Shown here piece by piece: positions 8,140 to 16,484 of a stretch of DNA of 64,000 nucleotides. Source of the DNA: Psychrobacillus sp044762855 (GTDB taxonomy: Bacteria > Bacillota > Bacilli > Bacillales_A > Planococcaceae). The stretch lies in the NCBI RefSeq assembly GCF_044762855.1, contig NZ_JBIWFB010000007.1, positions 62,001 to 126,000 of the forward strand, written 5' to 3'. The position numbers and the translations under genes are program-made. Numbering within the stretch: position 1 is the stretch's first letter; each line of letters begins with the position of its first letter. The notes under the pieces were generated by a model. That model searched no databases, had not been told where the DNA came from, and was given only the letters and a program-made list of their open reading frames with translations.

Positions 8140-8845
8140 TTTAGGGATAATGCGCCGCAAGGTATTCGCTAGCCACGTCTTGCATGCGCCAACTCGTGTT
8201 TCACACGAGTGTCTTATGACTGCGACTCATGCGGCCCGACACACTGCGGCAAATATATCCGAGCTAATTATCTGGAGAAGTTTACCCAATAAAAAATGCG
8301 CAACATTCTAGCCATTACTCGCAACATTGTATAGAATTCCCGCAACATTCTACCTCAAATGCGCAACATTATGGGGTAATTGCGCAACGTTGACAAAAAT
8401 GAGTCACAGCCATCGTTGTCTCACTCCAAGTAAACTTGTTGTTATAAGAATTAGTTGCTTTCATATGCAATTTAGTTGCTCTCACGCCTATTTTGGTTGC
8501 TTTCGGAGTAGATTTAGTTGCTTTCCACAATCAATTGGTTGCCCTAAGCCATTTACTGGATACACTCCATGAAAAAATTAGCATCACATTTTGTTTTTAG
8601 CGAGCAGATACTCAATAAGTAAACAATTTCTATTGATTTTCACTGTAGACGGCGAACTCCTATCAAGACCAAAAGAATGAAGGTGTTACCACACGATGTG
8701 GCGCTCTTAGCCTTTGTTCTTCTGGGAGCAAAATGAGCCTTCACAAGGGTGAAAGCTCATCACTCAACCCACGGAAAGCGTCGGTCCTGCAGCGAAAATC
8801 ATGGCGGACACTTTATTGAGCCCGCTAAGACGCATTATCCCTAAA
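8140..8845 (+). repeat. Interspersed element, copy A: 706 bp with terminal inverted repeats and 21-bp half-site arrays
   Basis: The ends are perfect 15-bp inverted repeats (TTTAGGGATAATGCG at 8140-8154 and its complement at 8831-8845). Inside, GCAAC starts at 8300, 8321, 8342, 8363 and 8384, and GTTGC starts at 8454, 8475, 8496, 8517 and 8538, each with an exact 21-bp step. The two arrays mirror each other around about 8421. A conserved stretch between them contains CAAGTAAACTTG. Short stems flank the arrays (CTCGTGTTTCACACGAG; GAGCCTTCAC/GTGAAAGCTC). The 11-bp hairpin seen in copies B and C is degraded here. Copies B and C are nearly identical in order and sequence. The long frame at 8327-8572 survives in copies only because 21 is a multiple of 3, so I do not call a gene. 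Confidence 0.88.
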
Positions 8846-8991
8846 AAGCCTAATTGTCACTTTTTATATTACCTTTACTAAATTAATAAAACATAATTGA
8901 AATTTACCCCAATCTGCTTCATTATTAACAATAGACAGTCTTTTGTGATGCATTTATGCAAAAGAAATATGCGCAACGAAGGAAGAAACTT

Positions 8992-10158
8992 GTGAGAGAA
9001 GAAAATATTACTCGTATAAACTTAGATGGTAAAGAATTAATATTAATCGGAACGGCACATGTATCTAGGCAAAGTGCGGAACAAGTAAAAGAAGTAATTG
9101 AAGCTGAAAGACCAGATTCTGTATGTATAGAGCTAGACGAACAGCGATATCAATCCGTGATGGAAGGAAGCAAATGGAAAGATACAGACATTTTTAAAGT
9201 AATAAAAGAAAAGAAAGCAACATTGCTTTTGATGAATTTAGCAATATCCTCTTTCCAAAATCGTTTAGCAAAGCAATTTGAGATAAAACCAGGGCAAGAA
9301 ATGATCCAGGGGATTGAATCTGCAAAAGAAACAGGAGCAGAGCTAGTGCTTGCAGACCGGAATATCCAAATCACCTTTTCTCGTATTTGGCATAATCTCG
9401 GATTTATGGGGAAAGCCCAATTACTTAATGGAGTAATTTTTAGTATTTTTAGTAAGGAAACCATTTCAGAAGAAGAACTGGAAAAAATGAAAACACAAGA
9501 CACGTTAAATGCAGTGCTTGCGGAGTTTACGGAATCCTTTCCAAGGTTAAAAACACCTTTAATTGATGAGCGAGACCAATATCTAGCCCAAAAGATTAAA
9601 GACGCACCTGGCAATAAAGTAGTAGCTGTTTTAGGTGCTGCACATGTTCCTGGTATTACGAAAGAAATTCATAAGGAGCATGATTTAGAAAAACTTACGG
9701 AAATTCCACCAAAGTCCATCGTACCGAAAATTCTTGGATGGGCTATACCGGCTCTATTAGTAGCTATTATTGTGTATACTTTTATGGCCAATCCAACAGC
9801 TGGTTTCGATCAAGCGTTAAGCTGGATATTATGGACAAGTAGCTTTGCCGCTATTGGAGCAGCACTTGCGCTTGGGCATCCACTTGCAATATTATCTGCA
9901 TTTATCGTAGCGCCAATTACGACGTTACACCCGCTGATCGCATCTGGTTGGGTTTCAGGGATTGTTCAAGCATATTTCAGACGACCAAATGTCGGTGACT
10001 TTGAAACACTCTCAGAAGATGTTTTTACGATTAAAGGGTTTTGGCGAAACAAAGTAACTCGTATTTTATTGGTTGTCGTATTAACGAACCTTGTCGGATC
10101 TATCGGAACATTTATAGGTGGTGCCGATGTAATTCGAGTGTTCTTTAAAAATTTATAA
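8992..10158 (+). CDS. TraB/PrgY/GumN-family membrane protein
   Basis: This protein of about 388 residues has the TraB-domain signature: ILIGTAHVS near the start, a conserved glutamate region CIELDEQRY, an internal DRNIQITFSR and VAVLGAAHVPGI. Four or more hydrophobic segments follow in the C-terminal third. The family includes enterococcal PrgY/TraB, which reduce pheromone activity, and is suggested to be a metal-dependent peptidase family (Tiki/GumN clan); a precise role in Bacillales is unknown. I choose GTG 8992 because AAGGAAG lies 7 nt upstream. ATG 8956 has no ribosome binding site. Confidence 0.82.
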   Translation: MREENITRINLDGKELILIGTAHVSRQSAEQVKEVIEAERPDSVCIELDEQRYQSVMEGSKWKDTDIFKVIKEKKATLLLMNLAISSFQNRLAKQFEIKPGQEMIQGIESAKETGAELVLADRNIQITFSRIWHNLGFMGKAQLLNGVIFSIFSKETISEEELEKMKTQDTLNAVLAEFTESFPRLKTPLIDERDQYLAQKIKDAPGNKVVAVLGAAHVPGITKEIHKEHDLEKLTEIPPKSIVPKILGWAIPALLVAIIVYTFMANPTAGFDQALSWILWTSSFAAIGAALALGHPLAILSAFIVAPITTLHPLIASGWVSGIVQAYFRRPNVGDFETLSEDVFTIKGFWRNKVTRILLVVVLTNLVGSIGTFIGGADVIRVFFKNL

Positions 10159-10167
10159 AAATTACAA

Positions 10168-10199
10168 AAGCCAGCTATTCCAAAAAGGATAGCTGGCTT
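10168..10199. terminator. Bidirectional terminator between traB-like gene and tatA
   Basis: Perfect 11-bp stem AAGCCAGCTAT/ATAGCTGGCTT between two convergent genes. Confidence 0.85.
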
Positions 10200-10205
10200 G
10201 TCTTA

Positions 10206-10409
10206 TTAGTTTTTCTTTTTTGTGTCTGCTTCTTTGTCATCTAGCTTAAATTCTTCAGCTACATCATCCACAATATCTTTTGTCGAGTTTTTAAATTCTT
10301 TTAACGTTTGTCCAACTGCTCTACCTAACTGTGGTAATTTGGAAGGTCCGAAAACGATTAAAGCTATAATTAAAATGATGATTAACCCTGGTACGCCGAT
10401 GTTTGGCAT
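10206..10409 (-). CDS. tatA: Twin-arginine translocase subunit TatA
   Basis: A 67-residue protein with one N-terminal membrane helix (LIIILIIALIVF), the FGPSKLPQLGRAVG hinge and amphipathic helix, and a charged lysine/aspartate-rich tail. This is the classic TatA shape; TatA oligomers widen the export path for folded proteins bearing RR signal peptides. It follows tatC by 26 nt, forming a minimal TatAC system as in other Bacillales. The gene order, tatC first, differs from the common tatA-tatC order. Confidence 0.95.
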   Translation of the reverse strand: MPNIGVPGLIIILIIALIVFGPSKLPQLGRAVGQTLKEFKNSTKDIVDDVAEEFKLDDKEADTKKKN

Positions 10410-10435
10410 GGGATGTTCCTCCTCGCAATAATAGA

Positions 10436-11191
10436 TTAGTTTTCTAAGCTTTCTTCCTCAAGCGCTTGTTTTGCTAGTTGCTTTTTATAGGACCAACTAG
10501 AAACAAGAATACTTATTTCAAAAAGTAATAGTAATGGCACAACGATGATAAAATCAGAAATAAAGTCCGGTGGTGTAATAGAAACCCCGACTACTACTAG
10601 TACAAAGTAGGAAACCTTTCTCATCTTTCTTAAACGATCTGGTGTTATAATACCCAACTTTGTTAGAAATAAAATAATAACTGGTAGTTCAAAAACAATA
10701 CCCACTGGAATAATTAAGTTAAACATAAATGTAAAGTATTGTTGCATTCCGTAAGTCTCTAATGCCCCAATAGAATCATTAATATTGGACATAAAATTCA
10801 ACATAAGCGGAAAAAGTATAAAATAACTAAAACTTATCCCTGCTAAAAACAAAAAGAAGGAAACTGGGATAAAGTAAATCGTTCCTCTAGCTTCTTTTTC
10901 CAATAGACCTGGCTTTACAAATAACCAGATTTGGTACATTGCAATTGGCAAAGTAACTAAAATAGCTAAAATTAAAGCACACTTAACGTAGATCATTAGG
11001 CCATCTGTATAACCAAACACGTTCCATTCAACATGCGCCGCTGTTGGTTGTTGCTTTATAAAAGTCAATGTTTTTGGAGCAAGCCAAAACCCTAAAGCAA
11101 GTGAAAGAATAAATGTTGTTGCTATAATGATAAGCCTTTTGCGTAGTTCTGTTAAATGTTCAACAAGTGTCAATTCTGGTTCTTGTGTCAT
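10436..11191 (-). CDS. tatC: Twin-arginine translocase subunit TatC
   Basis: A 251-residue protein with six predicted membrane helices. The N-terminal HLTELRKRL motif matches the TatC signal-peptide receptor loop, and a conserved KPGLLEKEARG cytoplasmic loop with the RR-binding glutamate follows. TatC recognises twin-arginine signals and recruits TatA. No Tat substrate gene is adjacent in this window, unlike B. subtilis tatAd-tatCd, which sits beside phoD. Confidence 0.95.
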   Translation of the reverse strand: MTQEPELTLVEHLTELRKRLIIIATTFILSLALGFWLAPKTLTFIKQQPTAAHVEWNVFGYTDGLMIYVKCALILAILVTLPIAMYQIWLFVKPGLLEKEARGTIYFIPVSFFLFLAGISFSYFILFPLMLNFMSNINDSIGALETYGMQQYFTFMFNLIIPVGIVFELPVIILFLTKLGIITPDRLRKMRKVSYFVLVVVGVSITPPDFISDFIIVVPLLLLFEISILVSSWSYKKQLAKQALEEESLEN

Positions 11192-11320
11192 TTGGTTTTA
11201 CCACCCCATCTTCTCAAACAAAGTGAAATTTGCTTATTTTTTATTAAGAAAAACTAGTAGTATCCATTTACCTGAAAATAGATTCAATTAATGAGTAAAT
11301 TAGACTTACGTCACCTTCAC

Positions 11321-11348
11321 ATTATACTCTTTCCAATGAATTTGTAAA
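11321..11348 (-). promoter_or_regulatory. Candidate sigma-A promoter for tatC-tatA
   Basis: On the minus strand TTTACA (11348-11343), a 16-bp spacer and TATAAT (11326-11321), about 130 nt before the tatC start. The rest of the gap between tatC and mtnD shows only the hairpin listed next. Confidence 0.5.
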
Positions 11349-11562
11349 TAAAAGTACTCCCTATTTACCTAATTAACAATAGAACTAACCAATAGATAGG
11401 AAGAATATTCAATTACGTAGACAATTTTAGTGTAAGTGAATCAGGTAGAGGAATGGGACTGTTAGGAAAGATTCTTTAAAAGGGCATTTCTAGCGATTTT
11501 CTTCTATAGATAATGGTGAGGGTGTACGATGGAAAGACAAATGCAATTAGATTACGGAGAAA

Positions 11563-11602
11563 AGAGAGGTTGGTCGTGACATCAGTCATGATCTACCTCT
11601 CT
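11563..11602 (-). terminator. Hairpin after mtnD
   Basis: AGAGAGGT/ACCTCTCT with an inner TGAC/GTCA stem, followed on the minus strand by TTTTC. It is 60 nt beyond the mtnD stop and probably ends the mtnWXBD transcript. Confidence 0.6.
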
Positions 11603-11662
11603 AAAAAAATGTATGTCCTTAGTCCAAGGAAAAGATTGAAATAGGTCTTTTCTTGTTCTTAA

Positions 11663-12196
11663 TTAACTTTGCGCAACTTCGTCTTGGTATACTGGTACCC
11701 AGCCTTCTGTTGTCACGAAAATGCGAACTGCAACTACTTTGCGATCTTCTGCAAGCGTGAAATAATGTGTGATATTCTCAGGTACAGAAATTAAGTCTCC
11801 AGGAGTTAAATGTACTTCAAAGAAACGCTCATCTTTTCCTTGGATGATAAACACCCCGTGACCACTTACGATATAACGAACTTCATCGTCCGTATGAATA
11901 TGTTTGCGTTCGAAGTTTTTCAATAGCTCATCTAAATTAGGGTTAGAATGGGATAATGAAATTATATCGGATGCTTGGTAGCCGCGTCGTTTAGAGATAT
12001 CATCAATTTCTACTTGAAAAGCTTGTAAAATTTCCTCTTTTTCTGTATCGCTAAGATCAAATTTCTCACGAAGATGCACTGGTAACTTTTCAATATCCCA
12101 ATGTTCATACACAACTTCTTGGCTTTCTAAAAATGCTGCCACCTCGTTTTGTGCTTCAATTGTTTCATTTGTTCCTTGAATTTTAATAATAGCCAT
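11663..12196 (-). CDS. mtnD: Acireductone dioxygenase
   Basis: A 177-residue cupin. The metal-binding residues are visible in HIHTDDEVRY (two His and a Glu) and later in NITHYF (His). The enzyme uses Fe2+ or Ni2+ to oxidise the acireductone of methionine salvage. The iron form yields 4-methylthio-2-oxobutanoate, the methionine precursor; the nickel form makes an off-pathway product with CO. It is the last gene of mtnW-X-B-D, 15 nt after mtnB. Expression should depend on the upstream S-box. Confidence 0.95.
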   Translation of the reverse strand: MAIIKIQGTNETIEAQNEVAAFLESQEVVYEHWDIEKLPVHLREKFDLSDTEKEEILQAFQVEIDDISKRRGYQASDIISLSHSNPNLDELLKNFERKHIHTDDEVRYIVSGHGVFIIQGKDERFFEVHLTPGDLISVPENITHYFTLAEDRKVVAVRIFVTTEGWVPVYQDEVAQS

Positions 12197-12211
12197 TTCA
12201 ATCTCCCTCTC

Positions 12212-12829
12212 TTATTTTGATTTTATCTGAAGTAATGCTAATTGATACTGAAATAAAAACTCACAAGCTTCTAGTAGTTTTTTTGCTTCGAAACCGTCCT
12301 TGCCCCAAACGGTAATCCCGTGATTTCGGATTAATACGGCTCCTTTATCGGCATGTATATGAGAAGTAAATTCTTCCGCCAGGCTTGGAATATGTGCATA
12401 ATTTGGGATGATCGGGATGGACAGCAATGCATCCTCGTCCCATAAATCAAACGCTTTAATAAGTTCTTGACCTTGAAAGTCAATTTTCCCATCATCACCG
12501 TATATTTCTGAAATAACATTGTTCGCGACTGTATGAATATGAAGACTACAGCCAGCAGATGTCTTGCCGTATATGGCACAGTGTAGTAATGTTTCGGCAG
12601 AAGGTTTTAAATCGGTCTCTTCCACTGTATTTCCGAAACCATTTACAAGTAAAAAGTCTTCCTTTGTTCGCTTCTTCTTATCTTTTCCACTAGCTGTCAC
12701 TAAAAATTGTAGTGGTTGATCGCTCACTTTTATTGCTAAATTTCCACTCGTCCCCATGAACCAGTCTCGTTTAGCTAGTTCGTCTTTTATGTCTGCTAAC
12801 TCATCCCATTTTCTTTCTAGTGTTGTCAT
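12212..12829 (-). CDS. mtnB: Methylthioribulose-1-phosphate dehydratase
   Basis: A 205-residue class II aldolase-type protein. It has zinc ligand motifs CSLHIHTVANN near residue 95 and the downstream RNHGITVWG histidine. The enzyme dehydrates 5-methylthioribulose-1-phosphate to the diketo compound used by MtnW. Its start overlaps the end of mtnX by 4 nt (ATGA), so the two are translationally coupled. Confidence 0.95.
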   Translation of the reverse strand: MTTLERKWDELADIKDELAKRDWFMGTSGNLAIKVSDQPLQFLVTASGKDKKKRTKEDFLLVNGFGNTVEETDLKPSAETLLHCAIYGKTSAGCSLHIHTVANNVISEIYGDDGKIDFQGQELIKAFDLWDEDALLSIPIIPNYAHIPSLAEEFTSHIHADKGAVLIRNHGITVWGKDGFEAKKLLEACEFLFQYQLALLQIKSK

Positions 12830-13491
12830 ACTTCTACACCTAACTTTGCATCTAATATGTGCATGACATCATGGAAACTTTCAAAAGGTTCGTACGGAAT
12901 ATTGAGTTCTTCGCATTTCTCAATGAGGAAATCCCGTGCGATGACAATGTCCGCTAATTTTGCAGCCTCTAAATCTGTAATAGAATCTCCAATAACAACA
13001 CTTAACGTATCACTGCCTTGAAGCTTACGAATAATAGATGGCTTACAGCAACCACAACCTTGGTTCGTACATTGCTCATCACATCCATGTGGAAAGTTAA
13101 TCCGTATCGAGTCTCCCGAAAAGTCCGATTCATTGCAATAAATATCGGAAAATGGTCCGAATGGTTCAAGCATCGGCTGCACGAAAAAATCGATTCCACC
13201 ACTCACGATATAAAGTGGAATATTGTTTACTTTTGTATAAGAAACAAATTCTGCAAAACCTTCACGAATTTGCGCTTGCTCAAGCAAATAAGAGTTAATT
13301 TGCTCTTTCAATGAAACAGGAAGGAGTGCAAACATATCCGATACACCTTCACGTATCGATTGCTTTTGCCCCAAAATATTCTCTTTAATCGGCAAATATT
13401 CTGGAGGTGCAAATTTTTTCATAATCGAGATGATATTATCTTGCGTTGTAATAGTGCCATCAAAATCGCAAAAGATAACTAGTTTCTTCAT
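12826..13491 (-). CDS. mtnX: 2-hydroxy-3-keto-5-methylthiopentenyl-1-phosphate phosphatase
   Basis: A HAD-superfamily phosphatase of about 221 residues with the nucleophile motif FCDFDGTIT at the N-terminus, a serine in IVSGG and the acidic motif GDSITDLEAAK. A cysteine cluster (CDEQCTNQGCGCC) is typical of MtnX. It dephosphorylates the MtnW product to acireductone. ATG 13491 is preferred over the upstream in-frame GTG/ATG codons because GGGGGT lies 7 nt before it, 5 nt after the mtnW stop. Confidence 0.93.
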   Translation of the reverse strand: MKKLVIFCDFDGTITTQDNIISIMKKFAPPEYLPIKENILGQKQSIREGVSDMFALLPVSLKEQINSYLLEQAQIREGFAEFVSYTKVNNIPLYIVSGGIDFFVQPMLEPFGPFSDIYCNESDFSGDSIRINFPHGCDEQCTNQGCGCCKPSIIRKLQGSDTLSVVIGDSITDLEAAKLADIVIARDFLIEKCEELNIPYEPFESFHDVMHILDAKLGVEV

Positions 13492-13496
13492 AGTAT

Positions 13497-14711
13497 TTAC
13501 CCCCATAATTCGATTGCTGACTTGAGTTCAGCATGCTGCTTTGCCGCTTCCGTAAGCGATATTCCAGCAAGCACGGCTTCCACAGCTTGTTTAAAGGCAA
13601 GTCCTCCACCAATCGCACCAGCAGGGTGTCCATGTACCCCGCCCCCAGCATTAATAATGCTATCAATTCCGTAGTCTTGCATTAATAGAGGTACTAAACT
13701 TGGATGTATACCTGCAGAAGGAACTGGGAAAGTTCGTTTTACGCTACTAGCTTTTGTTAGTTCTTCTCCTAAAGAAAGAGCTGCTTTTTTCTCAAGCGCA
13801 ACACTACCATAAGGAGAAGGGAATAATGAAAAATCTGCCCCAGCATAGCGAGTTAATTTGCCTAGTAAAAGAGCTGTTGCAACACCGTAAAACGGGGAAG
13901 AAGTGAACGCTCCACTATAGGCTGGATGAGCCATAAATGGCAGTTGAATGTCATCATCTTCTACAAGTTCTTGGAGCACGTCCAACCCGTATGCATGGAC
14001 ATTAAATAATAAAGCATCTGCTCCAAGTTCTTTCGCTATTTTTGCTTTTTCGCGTAACTGTGTTGTCCGTCCAGATAAATTCACTGCATAAAGCGTACGA
14101 TGTCCAGTTTCTTCATACACTTGGCGTAATACTTCCTGGGCGGTTGTAATTCGCTTTTCAAAAGGAGTGAGCGGATTGTCAAAAAGAATTTCATCGTCTT
14201 TTACAAGATCAACTCCTCCAAGAGCCTGATGTCGAAGTTGTTCTGCTAAATAATCGATATCCCGTCCTATGACTCCTTTGAATATGCTCATAATGAGTGG
14301 CCGATTATGTACATTTAACAAGTTTCTTATATGTTCAATACCAAATCTAGGTCCAGGAAACTTTGCTAAAAGCTCTGGAGAAAACTCTAAGTCTAATAGC
14401 TTTATTTCACCGTCTAATGATAATTTACCGAAAACAGTTGTTAAGATGGCAGGCAAATCAGCGGAAAAGTTAGCACTAGGATACTCTATTTTTATCTCTG
14501 CTCTAATTTGTTCTGGTTTAGATGGATGTTGTACATTTTCAAACTCCGTAATAGATACAACATTCCCTTTATGCTGTTTTAATTGTTGCTGTTCAAGTAA
14601 AGGTAAATCTGTCCAGGACCCAATCGTTAAACCTAAAGCAATGCCCTCTGCCTTTTTTTCGAATGATCCTGGATTTCCGTACAATTGATAAACAGAAGTT
14701 ACTCCACTCAT
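13497..14711 (-). CDS. mtnW: 2,3-diketo-5-methylthiopentyl-1-phosphate enolase (RuBisCO-like protein)
   Basis: About 404 residues of a form IV RuBisCO-like protein. The motif GGVDLVKDDE carries the metal-binding lysine/acidic residues, and the C-terminal GGGVHGHPAG loop binds phosphate. It enolises the diketo phosphate in methionine salvage. Start ATG 14711 follows AAAGGAG at the normal distance; the open frame extends to 14756 but that part lies in the riboswitch terminator. It is the first gene of the left-facing S-box operon. Confidence 0.94.
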   Translation of the reverse strand: MSGVTSVYQLYGNPGSFEKKAEGIALGLTIGSWTDLPLLEQQQLKQHKGNVVSITEFENVQHPSKPEQIRAEIKIEYPSANFSADLPAILTTVFGKLSLDGEIKLLDLEFSPELLAKFPGPRFGIEHIRNLLNVHNRPLIMSIFKGVIGRDIDYLAEQLRHQALGGVDLVKDDEILFDNPLTPFEKRITTAQEVLRQVYEETGHRTLYAVNLSGRTTQLREKAKIAKELGADALLFNVHAYGLDVLQELVEDDDIQLPFMAHPAYSGAFTSSPFYGVATALLLGKLTRYAGADFSLFPSPYGSVALEKKAALSLGEELTKASSVKRTFPVPSAGIHPSLVPLLMQDYGIDSIINAGGGVHGHPAGAIGGGLAFKQAVEAVLAGISLTEAAKQHAELKSAIELWG

Positions 14712-14741
14712 GTTATTAATCTCCTTTGTTGAATAAAGATA

Positions 14742-14769
14742 AAAAAACCTCTTCAAATAAGAAGAGGTT
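14742..14769 (-). terminator. S-box terminator before mtnW
   Basis: On the minus strand AACCTCTTC/GAAGAGGTT then a T-run. The CTTCTTATTT portion can instead pair with AAATAAGAAG at the 3' end of the aptamer, giving the antiterminator. Confidence 0.88.
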
Positions 14770-14785
14770 AAAGGTTTAACGACTT

Positions 14786-14887
14786 CTTATTTCTCAGTCA
14801 ATTGACTGCAAGAATTAGCACCGTATCCATTCGTTGGACCGGTTGCCGGGTATCATAGGGCTCGTCCCTCCACCTGCTCTAAATAAG
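14786..14887 (-). promoter_or_regulatory. SAM riboswitch (S-box, SAM-I) controlling mtnWXBD
   Basis: Minus strand shows the S-box hallmarks AGAGCAGGTGGAGGGA, GATACCCGGCAACC and GGTGCTAATTC, closed by P1 CTTATTT/AAATAAG. SAM binding stabilises P1 and so the terminator; low SAM turns the operon on. Confidence 0.95.
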
Positions 14888-14894
14888 AAAATAT

Positions 14895-14923
14895 ATTTAA
14901 TTAAGATTTCAGTTTATTGTCAA
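14895..14923 (-). promoter_or_regulatory. Sigma-A promoter of mtnWXBD
   Basis: TTGACA (14923-14918), 17-bp spacer and TTAAAT (14900-14895) on the minus strand, placing the transcript start right at the beginning of the S-box. Confidence 0.65.
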
Positions 14924-14933
14924 ATTAATAATG

Positions 14934-14957
14934 ATTATTTCATGCAATTGAAATAAT
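14934..14957. promoter_or_regulatory. 24-bp inverted repeat between the two S-box operons
   Basis: ATTATTTCA and TGAAATAAT form 9-bp arms around 6 bp, upstream of both promoters. Position fits an operator for the divergent pair, but no regulator is known to me. Confidence 0.4.
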
Positions 14958-15000
14958 GTCAACACAAAATTTAGAGTTTTTATAAAATTAAAAAAGTCTG

Positions 15001-15030
15001 TTGACATTCCTTTTTCGAATGTGCTAGGAT
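15001..15030 (+). promoter_or_regulatory. Sigma-A promoter of the mtnK operon
   Basis: TTGACA (15001-15006), 18-bp spacer, extended -10 TGCTAGGAT ending at 15030. Confidence 0.7.
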
Positions 15031-15065
15031 TCTAATCAAATAACATTACGTTAAAAATAATAGCA

Positions 15066-15220
15066 CTCTTATCAAGAGCAGGCTGAGGGTAATGGCCCGA
15101 TGAAGCCCAGCAACCGACCGTAATACCGTTGTGAGACGGGGCGCTTTTTGCGCCGAGATAACATTCTCTTAAGGCACGGTGCTAATTCCATCAGAAAGGG
15201 AACTTTCTGAAAGATAAGAG
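15066..15220 (+). promoter_or_regulatory. SAM riboswitch (S-box, SAM-I) controlling mtnK-mtnA and the ABC importer
   Basis: P1 CTCTTATC/GATAAGAG encloses AAGAGCAGGCTGAGGG, CCCGATGAAGCCCAGCAACC and CACGGTGCTAATTCC, the SAM-I core. Same control logic as the divergent copy. Confidence 0.95.
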
Positions 15221-15242
15221 GCGAGAAAACTCTTATTCTACG

Positions 15243-15268
15243 CCTCTTTCATTGGAAAGAGGTTTTTT
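15243..15268 (+). terminator. S-box terminator before mtnK
   Basis: CCTCTTTC/GAAAGAGG with a 4-nt loop and six Ts. AAGAGGCG just after the aptamer is complementary to CGCCTCTT and would form the competing antiterminator. Confidence 0.9.
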
Positions 15269-15293
15269 ATTTTGTAAAGAAAGGTAGAGAAAA

Positions 15294-16484
15294 ATGACAA
15301 TTGCAACGAAGAAACAATACGAGTCTTTAACAGAAGAGCAGGCAATAGTATACATCAAAGAACAAGGTCTATTTTCAAATGGATTGGAATTAGAATGTAG
15401 CGAAATTGGTGATGGTAATTTAAATTATGTATTTCGCATTCGAGATACTAAAAGTGGAAAAGGAATTATTGTAAAACAAGCATTGCCATATGCAAAGGTA
15501 GTCGGTGAGAGTTGGCCACTAACATTAAAGCGTGCACAAATTGAAGCGAATGCGCTAAAAAAACACGGGGAATTTGCGACAGGGCTAGTACCTGAAGTAT
15601 ATGTAATTGATGAAGATTTGGCGATTACAGTGATGGAAGACTTATCTCATTTGACCATTGCAAGAGAAGGATTGATCCGCCTGGAATCCTATCCAAAATT
15701 AGCAACAGATATTGGGGAATATCTTGCACAAACCCTATTCCATACGTCCGATTTTGCATTACATCCTTTTGAAAAAAAGAAACTAGTTTCAGAGTTTTCC
15801 AATCCTGAGCTATGTAAAATTACAGAAGATCTAATTTTTACGGATCCATTTTTTGATTATGAAACAAATGACTTTGAACCTGCGTTACGAGTAGATGTAG
15901 AAGCCATTTGGAGTAATGAGCTTTTAAAATTGGAAGTTGCCAAATTGAAGAAAAGCTTTTTAACAGAAACGGAAGCATTACTGCACGGAGATTTGCATAC
16001 AGGTAGTATTTTTGCGAGTGAAACAGAAACAAAAGTAATTGATCCAGAATTCGCCTTTTACGGACCAATTGGCTTTGATGTTGGACTATTTCTAGCTAAC
16101 TTGATCTTTCAAACGATTACAAGAGAAGGAGAGAGCCGAGTTGTAATCCATCAGCATATTGAAAAGACATGGGAAGTATTTTCGAGTAAATTTTCGGAAC
16201 TTTGGAAAAAAGAAGCGGTTGAATCTTATAAAGATACTGAAGGATTTGAAGCGTATGTATTGGATAAAGTTTTCCAAGATACACTTGGCTTTGCTGGTTG
16301 TGAATTAATCAGACGTACAATCGGTTTAGCACATGTAAAAGATTTGGATGGAATTTTAGATGATGCAGAAAGAATTTCAGCGAAGAAACAAGCTTTACAG
16401 ATAGGAGAATTATTCATCTTAAAGCGTAAAGAAATTAGTTCAATTCAATCAGTAATCCAATTACTCGAGGAGTTGCAAAAATGA
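15294..16484 (+). CDS. mtnK: S-methyl-5-thioribose kinase
   Basis: A 396-residue member of the aminoglycoside phosphotransferase/choline kinase fold, with the catalytic loop LLHGDLHTGSIF (about 230-241) and the metal-binding DPEFAFYGPIGFDVG. It phosphorylates methylthioribose to the 1-phosphate, the entry step of salvage in Bacillus. It is first in a rightward S-box operon and overlaps mtnA by 4 nt. Confidence 0.96.
   Translation: MTIATKKQYESLTEEQAIVYIKEQGLFSNGLELECSEIGDGNLNYVFRIRDTKSGKGIIVKQALPYAKVVGESWPLTLKRAQIEANALKKHGEFATGLVPEVYVIDEDLAITVMEDLSHLTIAREGLIRLESYPKLATDIGEYLAQTLFHTSDFALHPFEKKKLVSEFSNPELCKITEDLIFTDPFFDYETNDFEPALRVDVEAIWSNELLKLEVAKLKKSFLTETEALLHGDLHTGSIFASETETKVIDPEFAFYGPIGFDVGLFLANLIFQTITREGESRVVIHQHIEKTWEVFSSKFSELWKKEAVESYKDTEGFEAYVLDKVFQDTLGFAGCELIRRTIGLAHVKDLDGILDDAERISAKKQALQIGELFILKRKEISSIQSVIQLLEELQK

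Noticed and set aside
8300..8542. CRISPR array suspected from the regular spacing in the repeats
   Set aside because: The conserved part is only 5-10 bp, the step is 21 bp, the second half is inverted, and no cas gene is nearby.
8327..8572. Similar 74-81 codon rightward frames in element copies A (8327), B (39989) and C (53491), and their antisense KAT-repeat frames
   Set aside because: Their conservation follows from copying of the element, and the heptapeptide period comes from the 21-bp DNA repeat. There is no ribosome site, composition is odd (many Cys/Phe), and copy D breaks the pattern.
11530..11580. 16-codon frame starting ATG with an acidic/basic mix before the mtnD terminator
   Set aside because: Weak ribosome site and it runs into the hairpin stem; too short to support.
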